8,974 bases of DNA from Trichodesmium sp. MAG_R04 (GCA_023356515.1 JAKQYG010000143.1:1-8974); one strand, 5' to 3'; numbered from the stretch's first letter, positions 1-7,102 are shown. The notes: generated by a model not told the origin, from the sequence alone. Translations and numbers: made by a program.

Positions 1-229
1 ATTGATAGTAGTGTTGAAAGCGGTTAGGGTTTTCTCCATAACGCCCATCTGTGGGACGCCTACAGGGTTCAACGTAAGCTACTGACCAAGGTTCAGGACC
101 GATCGCCCGCAGAAAGGTGTGGGGATTCATTGTACCTGCTCCTTTTTCCGTATCATAAGGTTGAGCGATTAGACAACCGCGATCGCTCCAGAATTGATTT
201 AAGGTGGCTATGACTGATTGGAAGTTCAC
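1..229 (-). CDS. glyQ: Glycyl-tRNA synthetase alpha subunit, N-terminal part (runs off left edge)
   Basis: This is the first 76 codons of the alpha chain of the bacterial two-subunit glycyl-tRNA synthetase, the cytoplasmic class II enzyme that charges tRNA-Gly with glycine. The alpha chain carries the aminoacylation core. The translated start reads VNFQSVIATLNQFWSDRG, followed by CLIAQPYDTEKGAGTMNP, then an AIGPEPW stretch, EPCRRPTDGRYGENPNR and QHYYQ; this run is diagnostic of GlyQ. The start is GTG (bases 229 to 227), preceded directly by an in-frame TAA, so no earlier start is possible. No clear Shine-Dalgarno sequence is visible. Most of the gene lies beyond the left edge. A HIP1 octamer sits inside the coding region at 179-186. 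Identification is very secure. Confidence 0.95.
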   Translation of the reverse strand, partial: MNFQSVIATLNQFWSDRGCLIAQPYDTEKGAGTMNPHTFLRAIGPEPWSVAYVEPCRRPTDGRYGENPNRFQHYYQ

Positions 230-474
230 TTAACTTTTTTGATGTTTTGAGTTTACCTGAAATTAGAGCATTTTTGGGATTTTGTAGAGCAAAATACTCT
301 GTTAATTTTTCCCATTTATTCATTAACATAAAATAATTCTCTTGTCAACCAGGAAAAATATATTTTTGACTATAATTTCATGTAAGTATTCAGCTATTAC
401 CCCTTTCCCCCCAGAAGATTGCCTATAATGTAATAATAAAAACTACATAATTTTAATTCGGGTTGTATTATGAC

Positions 475-551
475 TAAATTATCACGAAATTAGGAGATTG
501 AAATTAAGCGATCGCCAACTATAGCAATCCCAAATAAGTTGTGATAATTTA
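475..551. repeat. Small fold-back (MITE-like) element with 11-bp perfect ends
   Basis: TAAATTATCAC (475-485) is matched by its exact inverse GTGATAATTTA (541-551). The similarity continues imperfectly inward: AAATTAGGAGATTG on the left resembles the reverse complement of the right flank, which reads AACTTATTTGGGATTG. The two arms together cover most of the 77 bases. The interior holds a HIP1 octamer and the string TATAGCAATCC. No protein is encoded and no clear target duplication is visible. It is either a miniature element or a structured intergenic repeat. Confidence 0.4.
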
Positions 552-671
552 AAAACTCGAAATAAACTCCGAAACTCTTGCTCGTTGACCATTACCATAA
601 GCTCCCATACCAAAAAGCGATAATATTTTGGGTACAAATAAAATAGGATTCCTATATATCTCTATGACTTA

Positions 672-693
672 TTCTAAAAATTTATTTTTAGAA
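672..693 (-). terminator. AT-only hairpin after the DUF4336 stop
   Basis: TTCTAAAAA and TTTTTAGAA form a perfect 9-bp stem around a 4-base loop, starting 2 bases beyond the stop codon of the DUF4336 gene. The position suits a transcript end, but the stem has a single G-C pair and would be weak, so this is only a candidate terminator. Confidence 0.3.
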
Positions 694-695
694 AT

Positions 696-1454
696 CTAGC
701 CTTTTCCTAGCCAAGCAAAAGCCCTAATTAACTCTGCATTAGCATTTTCTTTATAGCATTTTCCGTGGGATAAAATAATTTTTTCAGCTCCCCATTTCAA
801 CATCTTTTGTAAGCAGGCACGCCCTTGATTTTTTCTTCCCCAAAATGTTGTTCGTAAATCCAGTGGTGCTTTACCATTTGGAGCAGCACAACCAGCTAAC
901 TTCATCAATAAATGCAATTTTTTACTAACTTTATTCAGCTCAAAATTTTCAATTAAATCTGCCAGAATAACTGTAGAACTTTTTCTGTGAAAAAAAACAA
1001 CCTCATCCATAAACCTACTACCTCGAAAAACTAATTGAGAAATATCCTCTGACCAGTCAATTGGTGCTTCATCATCAAGAAAAGCATTAAAAGTCACTTC
1101 AATTTTTTGTTGTGCTGCACGTTCTACAACTCCTGGTGATGCCCATGCAATAGCTTCTGGATAAGCTTTTGCCCAACTACCAATATGAGCATAATGGATT
1201 TTGTTCGGTGAAATTAAGTGATGAACTGAACCCAAAGCATCAATTTTAGCTTTTAATTCTGGGACTAATTCTATGGGAGAATGACACCATAATTTATTAT
1301 TTTTCAATCGGATAATAGTCATGCGTGTGGGAAAAGGAATATGTGTTCCATACATTGCCATTCTGACAATAGGGCCATCAACAATCCAAATATCTTCATC
1401 GATAGCTTTAGGAATATTAAGTGGTTCGTATAGGTCAATTATGTTTTGGTTCAT
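696..1454 (-). CDS. DUF4336 protein (metallo-beta-lactamase-like fold), 252 aa
   Basis: This complete 252-residue protein resembles the DUF4336 family, seen in cyanobacteria, proteobacteria and some eukaryotes, whose members look like reduced metallo-beta-lactamase folds without a proven reaction. Supporting features are LWCHSP near residues 55-60, the block LGSVHHLISPNKIHYAHIG (74-92, His78, His79, His87), the ILADLIEN strand (163-170, Asp166) and ILSHGK (227-232, His230). These sit where the HxHxDH, Asp and last His ligands would fall, but the full HxHxDH motif is absent, so metal binding is uncertain. There is no signal peptide or membrane segment, so it is probably cytoplasmic. It follows the 68-residue gene by 31 bases on the same strand, suggesting one transcript. 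Family assignment is fairly sure; function is unknown. Confidence 0.8.
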   Translation of the reverse strand: MNQNIIDLYEPLNIPKAIDEDIWIVDGPIVRMAMYGTHIPFPTRMTIIRLKNNKLWCHSPIELVPELKAKIDALGSVHHLISPNKIHYAHIGSWAKAYPEAIAWASPGVVERAAQQKIEVTFNAFLDDEAPIDWSEDISQLVFRGSRFMDEVVFFHRKSSTVILADLIENFELNKVSKKLHLLMKLAGCAAPNGKAPLDLRTTFWGRKNQGRACLQKMLKWGAEKIILSHGKCYKENANAELIRAFAWLGKG

Positions 1455-1485
1455 AGGAAAAAAATACTAATAAAAATTTGAACTT

Positions 1486-1692
1486 TTAATTCAACTTTAA
1501 AGCACTAACTGGTACTTCATCCCAAAACTCAACTATTCGTAGTGTAGCTTTCCATCCTTGTTCCTTTTGAGTACTAGTTAAGTCCTGTTTAAAAGATTCG
1601 TGGCATTCTTGAGCTTGTTGTTTATCACAACAGGCAATACAAGAGTAGACAATACCAGATGGATCTATCTGTTCATTTACCCAAATAGTCAT
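1486..1692 (-). CDS. Conserved-looking small Cys-containing protein, 68 aa
   Basis: This encodes a 68-residue soluble protein with four cysteines, three clustered as CIACC (residues 18-22) and one at 30, and an aromatic C-terminal half ending VEFWDEVPVSALKLN. I do not recognise a named domain; the shape (short beta strands, a Gln/Glu-rich helix at 24-37, then strands) fits a small cyanobacterial conserved hypothetical. An AAAGG Shine-Dalgarno sequence with a 9-base spacer precedes the ATG, which supports real translation. It is first in a probable two-gene operon with the DUF4336 gene 31 bases downstream. The cysteine cluster could bind metal or undergo redox chemistry, but that is inference. 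Confidence 0.65.
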   Translation of the reverse strand: MTIWVNEQIDPSGIVYSCIACCDKQQAQECHESFKQDLTSTQKEQGWKATLRIVEFWDEVPVSALKLN

Positions 1693-1740
1693 AGTTAATA
1701 ACCTTTAGTATATATTTTAGGAGTGAGCAGCAAAACTGAA

Positions 1741-1770
1741 ATGCTACTGTACAGAAAATCTAGAAGTCAA
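1741..1770 (-). promoter_or_regulatory. Candidate sigma-70-type promoter for the 68-aa/DUF4336 operon
   Basis: On the minus strand, TTGACT (1770-1765) is followed after 18 bases by TAGCAT (1746-1741). These match TTGACA and TATAAT at five and four of six positions. Transcription would begin near 1734, giving a leader of about 40 bases that contains the AAAGG ribosome-binding site. It was found by eye only. Confidence 0.3.
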
Positions 1771-2029
1771 TAAATACTAATTCTTTAGGGGTTAAATATA
1801 CCCTGTCCGTTTCCTTCCTATTTCCCCCTATATATTACCCTATATCTCTACTTAATGGCCAGACTTACAAAAAGAAACTTGATTGGTAGGATAAATCTTT
1901 AGAATATTTTAATGTTGCCTATTTTAATTTGGCCAGTAGAAAAAACCTCATCTCAAGCAATAAACTTAAACAAAATGTTTACAAGCAAAGCAATTACTTA
2001 TTTGAGTCTAGAAAAAGGTCTCATAAAGC

Positions 2030-2059
2030 TTTAGACTGGAGTTTTGCAGATAGTAGAAT
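2030..2059 (+). promoter_or_regulatory. Candidate tpiA promoter
   Basis: TTTAGA (2030-2035) and TAGAAT (2054-2059) are separated by 18 bases and match the sigma-70 consensus at four and five of six positions. Transcription would then start near 2066, downstream of the TTG at 2060, which supports the GTG at 2081 as the true start. It is a weak prediction made by eye. Confidence 0.3.
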
Positions 2060-2061
2060 TT

Positions 2062-2067
2062 GAGGTG
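2062..2067 (+). promoter_or_regulatory. Shine-Dalgarno-like GAGGTG that helps fix the tpiA start
   Basis: GAGGTG lies 13 bases before the GTG at 2081. It overlaps the in-frame TTG codon at 2060-2062, so it cannot serve that TTG and favours the GTG. The spacing is on the long side. Confidence 0.4.
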
Positions 2068-2080
2068 TATAAAATCAACA

Positions 2081-2806
2081 GTGAGAAAAATTATAATTGC
2101 TGGGAACTGGAAAATGTACAAAACCCAACTAGAAGCTAAAGAGTTTCTCCAGGGTTTGATGTCTCAACTAATAGAAACCTCCGAAGAACGAGAAGTAGTT
2201 CTCTGTACTCCCTTCACCGCACTAGGTTTTATATCAAAAATTTTGCATGGTAGTCGGATCAAATTAGGTGCGCAAAATGTTCACTGGGAAGATGAAGGAG
2301 CATATACAGGAGAAATTTCTGCTTTAATGCTTAAGGAAGTGGGAGTTAGTTATGTAATTGTGGGTCATAGTGAGCGCCGTCAATATTTTGGTGAAACTGA
2401 TGAAACAGTAAATCTGCGTTTAAAAGCTGCTCAGAAGCATGGCATAACTCCTATTCTCTGTGTGGGAGAAACTAAGCAACAAAGAGATTCAGGTGAGACA
2501 GAATCACATATATTTTCTCAGTTGGACAAAGATTTAGTTGATGTGAATCAAGAAAATCTAGTAATTGCTTATGAACCAATATGGGCCATTGGTACTGGTG
2601 ATACTTGTGAAGCTGCAGAAGCTAACCGAGTTATTGGTTTAATTCGTGGTAGGTTAGATAATTCTAATATCACTATTCAATATGGTGGTTCTGTTAAACC
2701 TAACAATATTGATGAAATTATGGCACAACCAGAAATTGATGGTGCTTTAGTTGGGGGTGCAAGTTTGAAACCCGATGGTTTTGCTCGTCTGATTAACTAT
2801 CAATAA
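2081..2806 (+). CDS. tpiA: Triosephosphate isomerase, 241 aa
   Basis: This cytoplasmic TIM-barrel enzyme interconverts dihydroxyacetone phosphate and glyceraldehyde 3-phosphate in glycolysis and the Calvin cycle. All catalytic parts are present: AGNWKMYK with Lys11, VGHSERR with His96, the AYEPIWAIGTG loop with Glu165 and its following phosphate-gripping loop 6, and the YGGSVKPNN phosphate site (201-209). I start it at GTG 2081 (VRKIIIAGNWK), which gives the usual 241 residues. The open frame also reaches a TTG at 2060, but that would add seven residues (LRCIKST) not expected in the family. No partner gene is within 300 bases downstream, so it is probably transcribed alone, with a hairpin at 2894-2919 as its likely terminator. 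Confidence 0.97.
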   Translation: MRKIIIAGNWKMYKTQLEAKEFLQGLMSQLIETSEEREVVLCTPFTALGFISKILHGSRIKLGAQNVHWEDEGAYTGEISALMLKEVGVSYVIVGHSERRQYFGETDETVNLRLKAAQKHGITPILCVGETKQQRDSGETESHIFSQLDKDLVDVNQENLVIAYEPIWAIGTGDTCEAAEANRVIGLIRGRLDNSNITIQYGGSVKPNNIDEIMAQPEIDGALVGGASLKPDGFARLINYQ

Positions 2807-3142
2807 CTTGAGATTTTTCTTTTCAAGGGAATAGGAAATAAGGAATAGGCGAGGACATAATTATTTATTACCGAAAATTTGGGTTTAAAGCCTCGCCCTT
2901 CTAGTAGGGCGTACTTTTTGGTTAATTATTTTTAATAAATATGTTCTTATGTTGTTAGTTTGAAAGCCAAATTATGAAAGCTATATTTAAGTACTGTATA
3001 TATCCAAAGCCTTGAAAAAAAACGATTAGCCAAGCTATTTGAGGTTTATTTTTGGAGGTTTCGGCTATACCACTACAGCAATCTTTAAACTATTTAAACC
3101 AAGCTTATAAAAATTTATTTACTTCAACTAAAAAATAGAAAA
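2807..3142. other. 336-base spacer between tpiA and folP
   Basis: This AT-rich spacer holds the tpiA terminator hairpin (2894-2919), an upstream GGCGAGG (2848-2854) that could pair with part of it, and two GGAATAGG direct repeats (2828-2835 and 2842-2849). The right half (about 2930-3142) presumably holds the folP promoter, but I find no clear boxes and no coding region. Confidence 0.5.
2894..2919 (+). terminator. Likely rho-independent terminator of tpiA
   Basis: CGCCCT (2894-2899) and AGGGCG (2906-2911) form a perfect GC-rich 6-bp stem with a 6-base loop, followed after three bases by five T residues (2915-2919). It lies about 90 bases after the tpiA stop on the same strand. Confidence 0.55.
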
Positions 3143-3988
3143 ATGCAGAGTTTAATTGAAGGTTTTGTGTGGGGAAAACGTACCTACATAGTGGGTATTT
3201 TGAATGTTACACCAGACAGTTTTAGTGATGGCGGTGATTTTAATAAACTAGAAACAGGTTTAGCCCAGGCAAAAAAAATGGTGAAGGCGGGTGCTGATAT
3301 GATTGATATTGGTGGTCAATCAACTAGACCAGGGTCTGAAGTGGTTTCTATAGATGAGGAACTTAATCGGGTTTTACCAATAATTAAGTTATTAAGAAGT
3401 CAAAAAAATATTTGTGCTGAAATTCCAATTTCTGTTGATACTACTAGGGCGATAGTTGCAGAAAAAGCTATTGAAGCTGGTGCTAATTTAATTAATGATA
3501 TTTCTGGTGGAACTTATGATGATAAGATGTTTTCTGTGGTGTCTGCTCTGAAAGTACCGATTATTTTAATGCACATCCGTGGTACACCAAAAACTATGCA
3601 AAAATTGACAGACTATCAAGATTTAATTGGGGAAATTTATCAGTTTTTAGAGAGCAGAATTGAGATGGCTTTTAAAGCAGGAATTGAAAGAGAGAAAATT
3701 ATTATTGACCCTGGTATTGGTTTTGCTAAAAATTACGAACAAAATTTAGAAATTATCCGCAATTTATCAAGATTTAAAAGTTTAAATTGTCCCATTTTAG
3801 TGGGATTATCTCGTAAAAGTTTTATTGGTCAAATTTTAAATCAACCTGATGCTAAACAAAGGGTTTGGGGAACTGCTGCTGGTTGTGTGGCGGCGATCGC
3901 TCAATATGTAGATATTTTACGGGTTCACGATGTTAAAGAAATGTCTGAAGTTTGTCGAGTTGCTGATATTATTTTTAGGAATAAATAA
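3143..3988 (+). CDS. folP: Dihydropteroate synthase, 281 aa
   Basis: This cytoplasmic TIM-barrel enzyme joins 6-hydroxymethyl-dihydropterin diphosphate with p-aminobenzoate to make dihydropteroate for folate; it is the family targeted by sulfonamides. The full motif order is present: GILNVTPDSFSDGG (18-31, loop 1 with Asn21 and Asp25), DIGGQSTRPG (55-64, loop 2), PISVDTTRA (95-103), INDISGG (117-123), MHIRGTP (143-149), IDPGIGFAKN (188-197), GLSRKSFIG (221-229, Lys225) and LRVHDV (259-264). Gln59 replaces the Glu seen in many bacteria (DIGGESTRPG). The length is normal. No strong Shine-Dalgarno sequence is visible before the ATG. A HIP1 octamer lies within the gene at 3893-3900. The next gene begins 108 bases later. 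Confidence 0.97.
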   Translation: MQSLIEGFVWGKRTYIVGILNVTPDSFSDGGDFNKLETGLAQAKKMVKAGADMIDIGGQSTRPGSEVVSIDEELNRVLPIIKLLRSQKNICAEIPISVDTTRAIVAEKAIEAGANLINDISGGTYDDKMFSVVSALKVPIILMHIRGTPKTMQKLTDYQDLIGEIYQFLESRIEMAFKAGIEREKIIIDPGIGFAKNYEQNLEIIRNLSRFKSLNCPILVGLSRKSFIGQILNQPDAKQRVWGTAAGCVAAIAQYVDILRVHDVKEMSEVCRVADIIFRNK

Positions 3989-4070
3989 TTATCAAATCTT
4001 GGCACGACCATCTTCGCTGGAACAACCATAACTCACTTTTAACGAAATCCTCCAAACTAAGCGGTCGGTA

Positions 4071-4095
4071 CTAATAACTAATAACTAATAACTAA
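4071..4095. repeat. Heptanucleotide tandem repeat (CTAATAA)x3 plus CTAA
   Basis: Three exact copies of CTAATAA at 4071-4077, 4078-4084 and 4085-4091 are followed by a partial copy, ending one base before the permease start codon. Tandem heptamers (STRR sequences) are a known cyanobacterial feature. This one replaces the place where a ribosome-binding site would sit. Confidence 0.8.
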
Positions 4096-4096
4096 A

Positions 4097-5122
4097 ATGT
4101 CTCGCTCTAAAGCTCTTTATTCTTATATATTAATCCGTTTGCTATTGGCACCACTGATGTTGTGGACAATTAGTACTTTAGTTTTCTTATTATTACGAGC
4201 AACTCCTGGAGACCCTGTAGATGCTATTCTTGGACCAAAAGCTTCAACGGCAACTAAAGAAGCTCTCCGGTCTCAACTTGGTTTAGATGGTTCACTACTA
4301 AAACAGTATCTTAACTATCTAGGAAAATTATTTAGTTTTGACTTAGGTACATCAATGACTACTCGTGGTGAGTCAGTTTGGCAAATTATTCAAAATTATT
4401 TTCCAGCTACTTTAGAATTAGCAGTATTTAGTATGGCGATCGCTCTAATTGTTGGGATTACTATTGGGTCTATTGCTGCTTCTCATCCTAATACTCGTTT
4501 AGATGTTGGTGGGCGTTTGTTTGGAATTATTACTTATGCAGTTCCACCTTTTTGGGCAGGGATGATTTTACAATTAATTTTTGCAGTACAGTTGAGATGG
4601 TTTCCTTTAGGTACTCGTTTTCCTATTAGTGAAAATCCACCTCCAAGCATTACAGGTTTATACACAATTGATAGTATTTTAAGTGGCAATATCGATCATT
4701 TTTTTACATCTATATATTATTTAGCTTTGCCAAGTTTAACTTTAGGAATTTTGCTGAGCGGTATTTTTGAAAGAATAGTCAGAATTAATCTCAAACAAAC
4801 ATTACAAGCTGATTATGTGGAGGCTGCTAGAGCAAGAGGTATTTCTGAATTAAGAATATTATTTGCTCATGCTTTGAAAAATGCCATGATTCCAATAATT
4901 ACGGTTTTAGGATTAACATTTGCTGCTTTATTAGGAGGAGCAATATTAACAGAAGTAACTTTTTCTTGGCCTGGTTTGGCAAATAGATTATATCAGGCAA
5001 TTAGTTCGCGAGATTATCCAACTGTGCAAGGAATAGTCGTATTTTTTGCTGGTATTGTTGTAATGGCTAGTATTTTTATTGATATTTTAAATGCTTATAT
5101 AGATCCCAGAATTAGGTATTGA
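4097..5122 (+). CDS. ABC transporter permease, DppB/OppB family, 341 aa
   Basis: This integral inner-membrane permease is one half of the channel of a binding-protein-dependent ABC importer for peptides, nickel or similar solutes. The N-terminus (RLLLAPLMLWTISTLVFLLL, then RATPGDP at 34-40) is the family hallmark. Hydrophobic stretches at about 15-34, 104-126, 138-165, 206-224, 262-287 and 310-333 give six membrane segments. The EAA loop that contacts the ATPase is clear (DYVEAARARGISEL, then KNAMIP, 239-266). The C-terminus YIDPRIRY is typical. No second permease, ATPase or binding protein adjoins it, so the partners must be elsewhere, and substrate cannot be assigned. No Shine-Dalgarno sequence is seen; heptamer repeats abut the ATG. 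A HIP1 octamer lies in the gene at 4436-4443. Confidence 0.92.
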   Translation: MSRSKALYSYILIRLLLAPLMLWTISTLVFLLLRATPGDPVDAILGPKASTATKEALRSQLGLDGSLLKQYLNYLGKLFSFDLGTSMTTRGESVWQIIQNYFPATLELAVFSMAIALIVGITIGSIAASHPNTRLDVGGRLFGIITYAVPPFWAGMILQLIFAVQLRWFPLGTRFPISENPPPSITGLYTIDSILSGNIDHFFTSIYYLALPSLTLGILLSGIFERIVRINLKQTLQADYVEAARARGISELRILFAHALKNAMIPIITVLGLTFAALLGGAILTEVTFSWPGLANRLYQAISSRDYPTVQGIVVFFAGIVVMASIFIDILNAYIDPRIRY

Positions 5123-5337
5123 AGAGATATCAAACTCTTGAAAAACTCTTTAGCTTCTAGTTGGAGTCTGCTGAAAAAGTCTTTTTAAGAATTAGGGGAG
5201 TAGGTAGGGACGTTGCATGCAATAATGATGTTCATTAAGTTAGTATAATTGAATATCCACATGCTGCAGGCTTTTATATATCTTTAAATGTATAACAACG
5301 TGCGCTGGTATGTTTAAATAATAAAAATTACTACTAA
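5123..5337. other. Spacer marking the housekeeping/accessory boundary
   Basis: This 215-base spacer has no coding region. It contains two AAACTCTT direct repeats (5132-5139 and 5143-5150), the string GTCTGCTGAAAAAGTC near 5166, which resembles ends of some insertion sequences, and the palindrome TTGCATGCAA (5213-5222) within GGGACGTTGCATGCAA, which resembles one arm of a common cyanobacterial hairpin repeat. The missing front of the DUF3326-like gene would be expected here and is not found. Confidence 0.45.
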
Positions 5338-5781
5338 TGTAATATAGGTGAAAGTATTGGTAATAGTAGCATAAGTCGTACTATATTAAAGACAATATTA
5401 ATTTCCAGTGCTTATGTTTGTTCTCCTCTAAATGGTTTAATCAATTCTCCTCGCCCGGTAAGATTTGATACTCCTATAGCAGCAGGTGAAACTAGGATAT
5501 CTGTAGAAAATATTTCCGCAGTGGTAATGCCAGAAACAACTGTAGGAAATATACCTTTCTTAGCGTCTTTAGACCAAGGGGTTCCTATAATCTTAGTGAA
5601 AGATAATACTACGAATTACGATATTACTCCTGAAAAACTACAAATTGAAACTCAGGGGCACAAAATATATCGTGTAAATAGCTACATGGAAGCGACAGGA
5701 TTACTGTTAGCTTTACGGAATGGGATTGCGGTGGAGAGTACAATTCGCCCTATACCCCAAATCAAGCCTATTTTTCTGTAA
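5338..5781 (+). pseudogene. DUF3326-like protein, C-terminal remnant, about 147 codons
   Basis: An open frame begins just after a TAA at 5335-5337 and runs to a TAA at 5779-5781. Its translation has the look of the C-terminal part of DUF3326 proteins: SSAYVCSPLNGLINSPRPVR, then ENISAVVMPETTVGNIPFLA, IILVKDNTT and the closing YRVNSYMEATGLLLALRNGI. Family members are, from memory, well over 300 residues, so roughly the first half is missing. The only in-frame start of standard type is GTG 5521, which falls inside the conserved region; protein homology clearly begins upstream of it at about 5390. The gene is therefore 5'-truncated, most likely by rearrangement. It ends 4 bases before the PLP enzyme, as in a former operon. 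DUF3326 has no established reaction that I know of, and the family call is from recall. Confidence 0.6.
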
Positions 5782-5785
5782 GTTA

Positions 5786-7102
5786 ATGAATCAAACATCT
5801 TCTACCTATAGGTTGATTGCATCCCACAATCAAGATATTCAGGTTAGTCTCTATACTGCTGCTCATCAAGGCGTTAAAAGTGATGGTTATCGTTTGAGTG
5901 AAGAAATTTATCAATATGATGCCCCATTTCTAACTCGCCCTCGTACTGAAAATATAGAGAAGCATTTCTCTAATTTGTATGGTACAAAACATACTTTCTG
6001 GCTTACAGGAGGAGGTAGTCAAGGGGTTTTAACCAGTTGTACTTTATTAGGTACTCAGTATAAAAAAGTGGCGATCGCCCTCAATAGTCATATTTCTACA
6101 ATAAACGGCATCATCTTAGCAGGATTAGAGCCTTATTTTATTTCTTCTGAATCGCTGATGCCCACTACTGATGAGGTAATTACTGCTTTAGAAACCAGTG
6201 GCGTATCGGCACTGTTACTAACTCATCCAAGTTATGAAGGGGTAACTATCGATCTGGCCACGGTCGCTAATTATTGTCAGAAGCATGGGATAGCTTTAGC
6301 AGTGGATGAAGCTCATGGTAGTCATTTTCCCTTTCTTGAGGAACAATGGCAATCGGGAATTAGTGTTGGTGCAGATATAGTTTCCCATAGTATGCACAAA
6401 TATGCGGGAAGTTTAGTACAAACTGCTTTGTTACATTTACCTGAATCTTCCCAGTTTAGCGCTGAACAGGTGATGGGGGTTTTGCCTTTATTTGAAACTA
6501 CTACCCGCAGTAATTTGTTGATGCTGAGTCTTGAAGATGCAATTAATCGGGGATTTTCGGAAGGAGGTAAGGCTTTATTTGACAAAGCTATTCAGGAATG
6601 CAATAACTTGCGCAGTCAATTAGATGATTATGGCAAGGTGTTAACTTATGATGCCCAAGTTACCGATCCTCTAAAAATTTATTTAAAGAGCGATCGACTT
6701 ACAGGAGAAGAGTTAGAAGAACTTTTGTACGAATGCGGGGTTGATGGAGAGTTTGCTGGAGAGGAGGGATTATTATTAATTTTCTCTTTCCATCACACTC
6801 AACAAGATTTTCAATTTATACAGGAAACTTTGGCTAAAGTTGTAGCAATTTTGAGGGAAAAACCCATAAAACAGATTGTACCTGACAGTTACTTTTCCCG
6901 TAGCCCTCAAATGAAGACTTTACCTAAAGATGCTTTCTTTTGCCGGAAAGAACAATTACCCATTGGGGAAGCGTTTGGTAAAATTAGTAGTTGTTGGATT
7001 AAGAAAGTTCCCCCAGGGAGTCCTATTTTGATACCAGGAGAAGAAATTACTAATTGGCATATACAACGTTTATCTCCTGATACTGTTGTTGAAGTAGTAT
7101 AG
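5786..7102 (+). CDS. PLP-dependent Orn/Lys/Arg decarboxylase-fold enzyme, 438 aa
   Basis: This is a fold-type I PLP enzyme of the OKR decarboxylase group, the shorter form without an N-terminal response-regulator-like wing. Support: GGGSQGVL (75-82, cofactor phosphate loop), HPSYEGVTID (147-156), VDEAHGSHFPF (173-183, Asp174 and His177 at the ring), SHSMHKYAGSLVQTALLHL (200-218) with Lys205 as the Schiff-base lysine, TTTRSNLLMLSLE (238-250), and the C-terminal VPPGSPILIPGEEI (408-421). The N-terminal HTPGH-type motif of classical members is replaced by LYTAAHQG (22-29), so substrate may differ. I start at ATG 5786 rather than an in-frame ATG at 5720 that lies inside the preceding gene. It begins 4 bases after the DUF3326-like stop and ends 13 bases before the methyltransferase, a tight operon. 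A HIP1 octamer lies at 6071-6078. Decarboxylase, cyclase or aldolase-type chemistry are all possible. Confidence 0.88.
   Translation: MNQTSSTYRLIASHNQDIQVSLYTAAHQGVKSDGYRLSEEIYQYDAPFLTRPRTENIEKHFSNLYGTKHTFWLTGGGSQGVLTSCTLLGTQYKKVAIALNSHISTINGIILAGLEPYFISSESLMPTTDEVITALETSGVSALLLTHPSYEGVTIDLATVANYCQKHGIALAVDEAHGSHFPFLEEQWQSGISVGADIVSHSMHKYAGSLVQTALLHLPESSQFSAEQVMGVLPLFETTTRSNLLMLSLEDAINRGFSEGGKALFDKAIQECNNLRSQLDDYGKVLTYDAQVTDPLKIYLKSDRLTGEELEELLYECGVDGEFAGEEGLLLIFSFHHTQQDFQFIQETLAKVVAILREKPIKQIVPDSYFSRSPQMKTLPKDAFFCRKEQLPIGEAFGKISSCWIKKVPPGSPILIPGEEITNWHIQRLSPDTVVEVV

Larger units (their letters stand above)
230..695. other. 466-base AT-rich spacer with no gene
   Basis: This spacer lies between the start of glyQ and the 3' end of the DUF4336 gene, both on the minus strand, so it should hold the glyQ promoter. 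I see no credible coding region on either strand. It contains a HIP1 octamer at 508-515 inside a fold-back element (475-551) and an AT-only hairpin next to the DUF4336 stop (672-693). A TTGACA box lies on the minus strand at 349-344, but no convincing -10 box follows at normal spacing. Confidence 0.6.
1693..2080. other. 388-base divergent spacer
   Basis: This spacer lies between the minus-strand 68-residue gene and plus-strand tpiA, so both promoters should be here. It is AT-rich with a pyrimidine-rich patch (1810-1850) holding two copies of CCCTATAT (1826-1833 and 1838-1845). I see no coding region and no RNA gene. Confidence 0.5.

Noticed and set aside
322..349. TTGACA on the minus strand as the glyQ promoter
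   Set aside because: No acceptable -10 hexamer lies 16-18 bases downstream.
2060..2080. Seven-codon TTG-initiated extension of tpiA
   Set aside because: The added residues are not expected in the family, the Shine-Dalgarno-like GAGGTG overlaps the TTG itself, and GTG 2081 gives the normal 241 residues.
2930..3142. Possible gene remnant in the tpiA-folP spacer (short open stretches around 3020-3090)
   Set aside because: The translation shows no recognisable family features and is broken by stops in every frame.
5720..5785. 22-codon N-terminal extension of the PLP enzyme from ATG 5720
   Set aside because: It lies entirely within the DUF3326-like frame, and the encoded stretch looks like out-of-frame sequence; ATG 5786 follows the upstream stop by 4 bases.
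6322..6585. Minus-strand 87-codon open frame
   Set aside because: It is antisense to well-conserved PLP-enzyme sequence and has no recognisable protein features.
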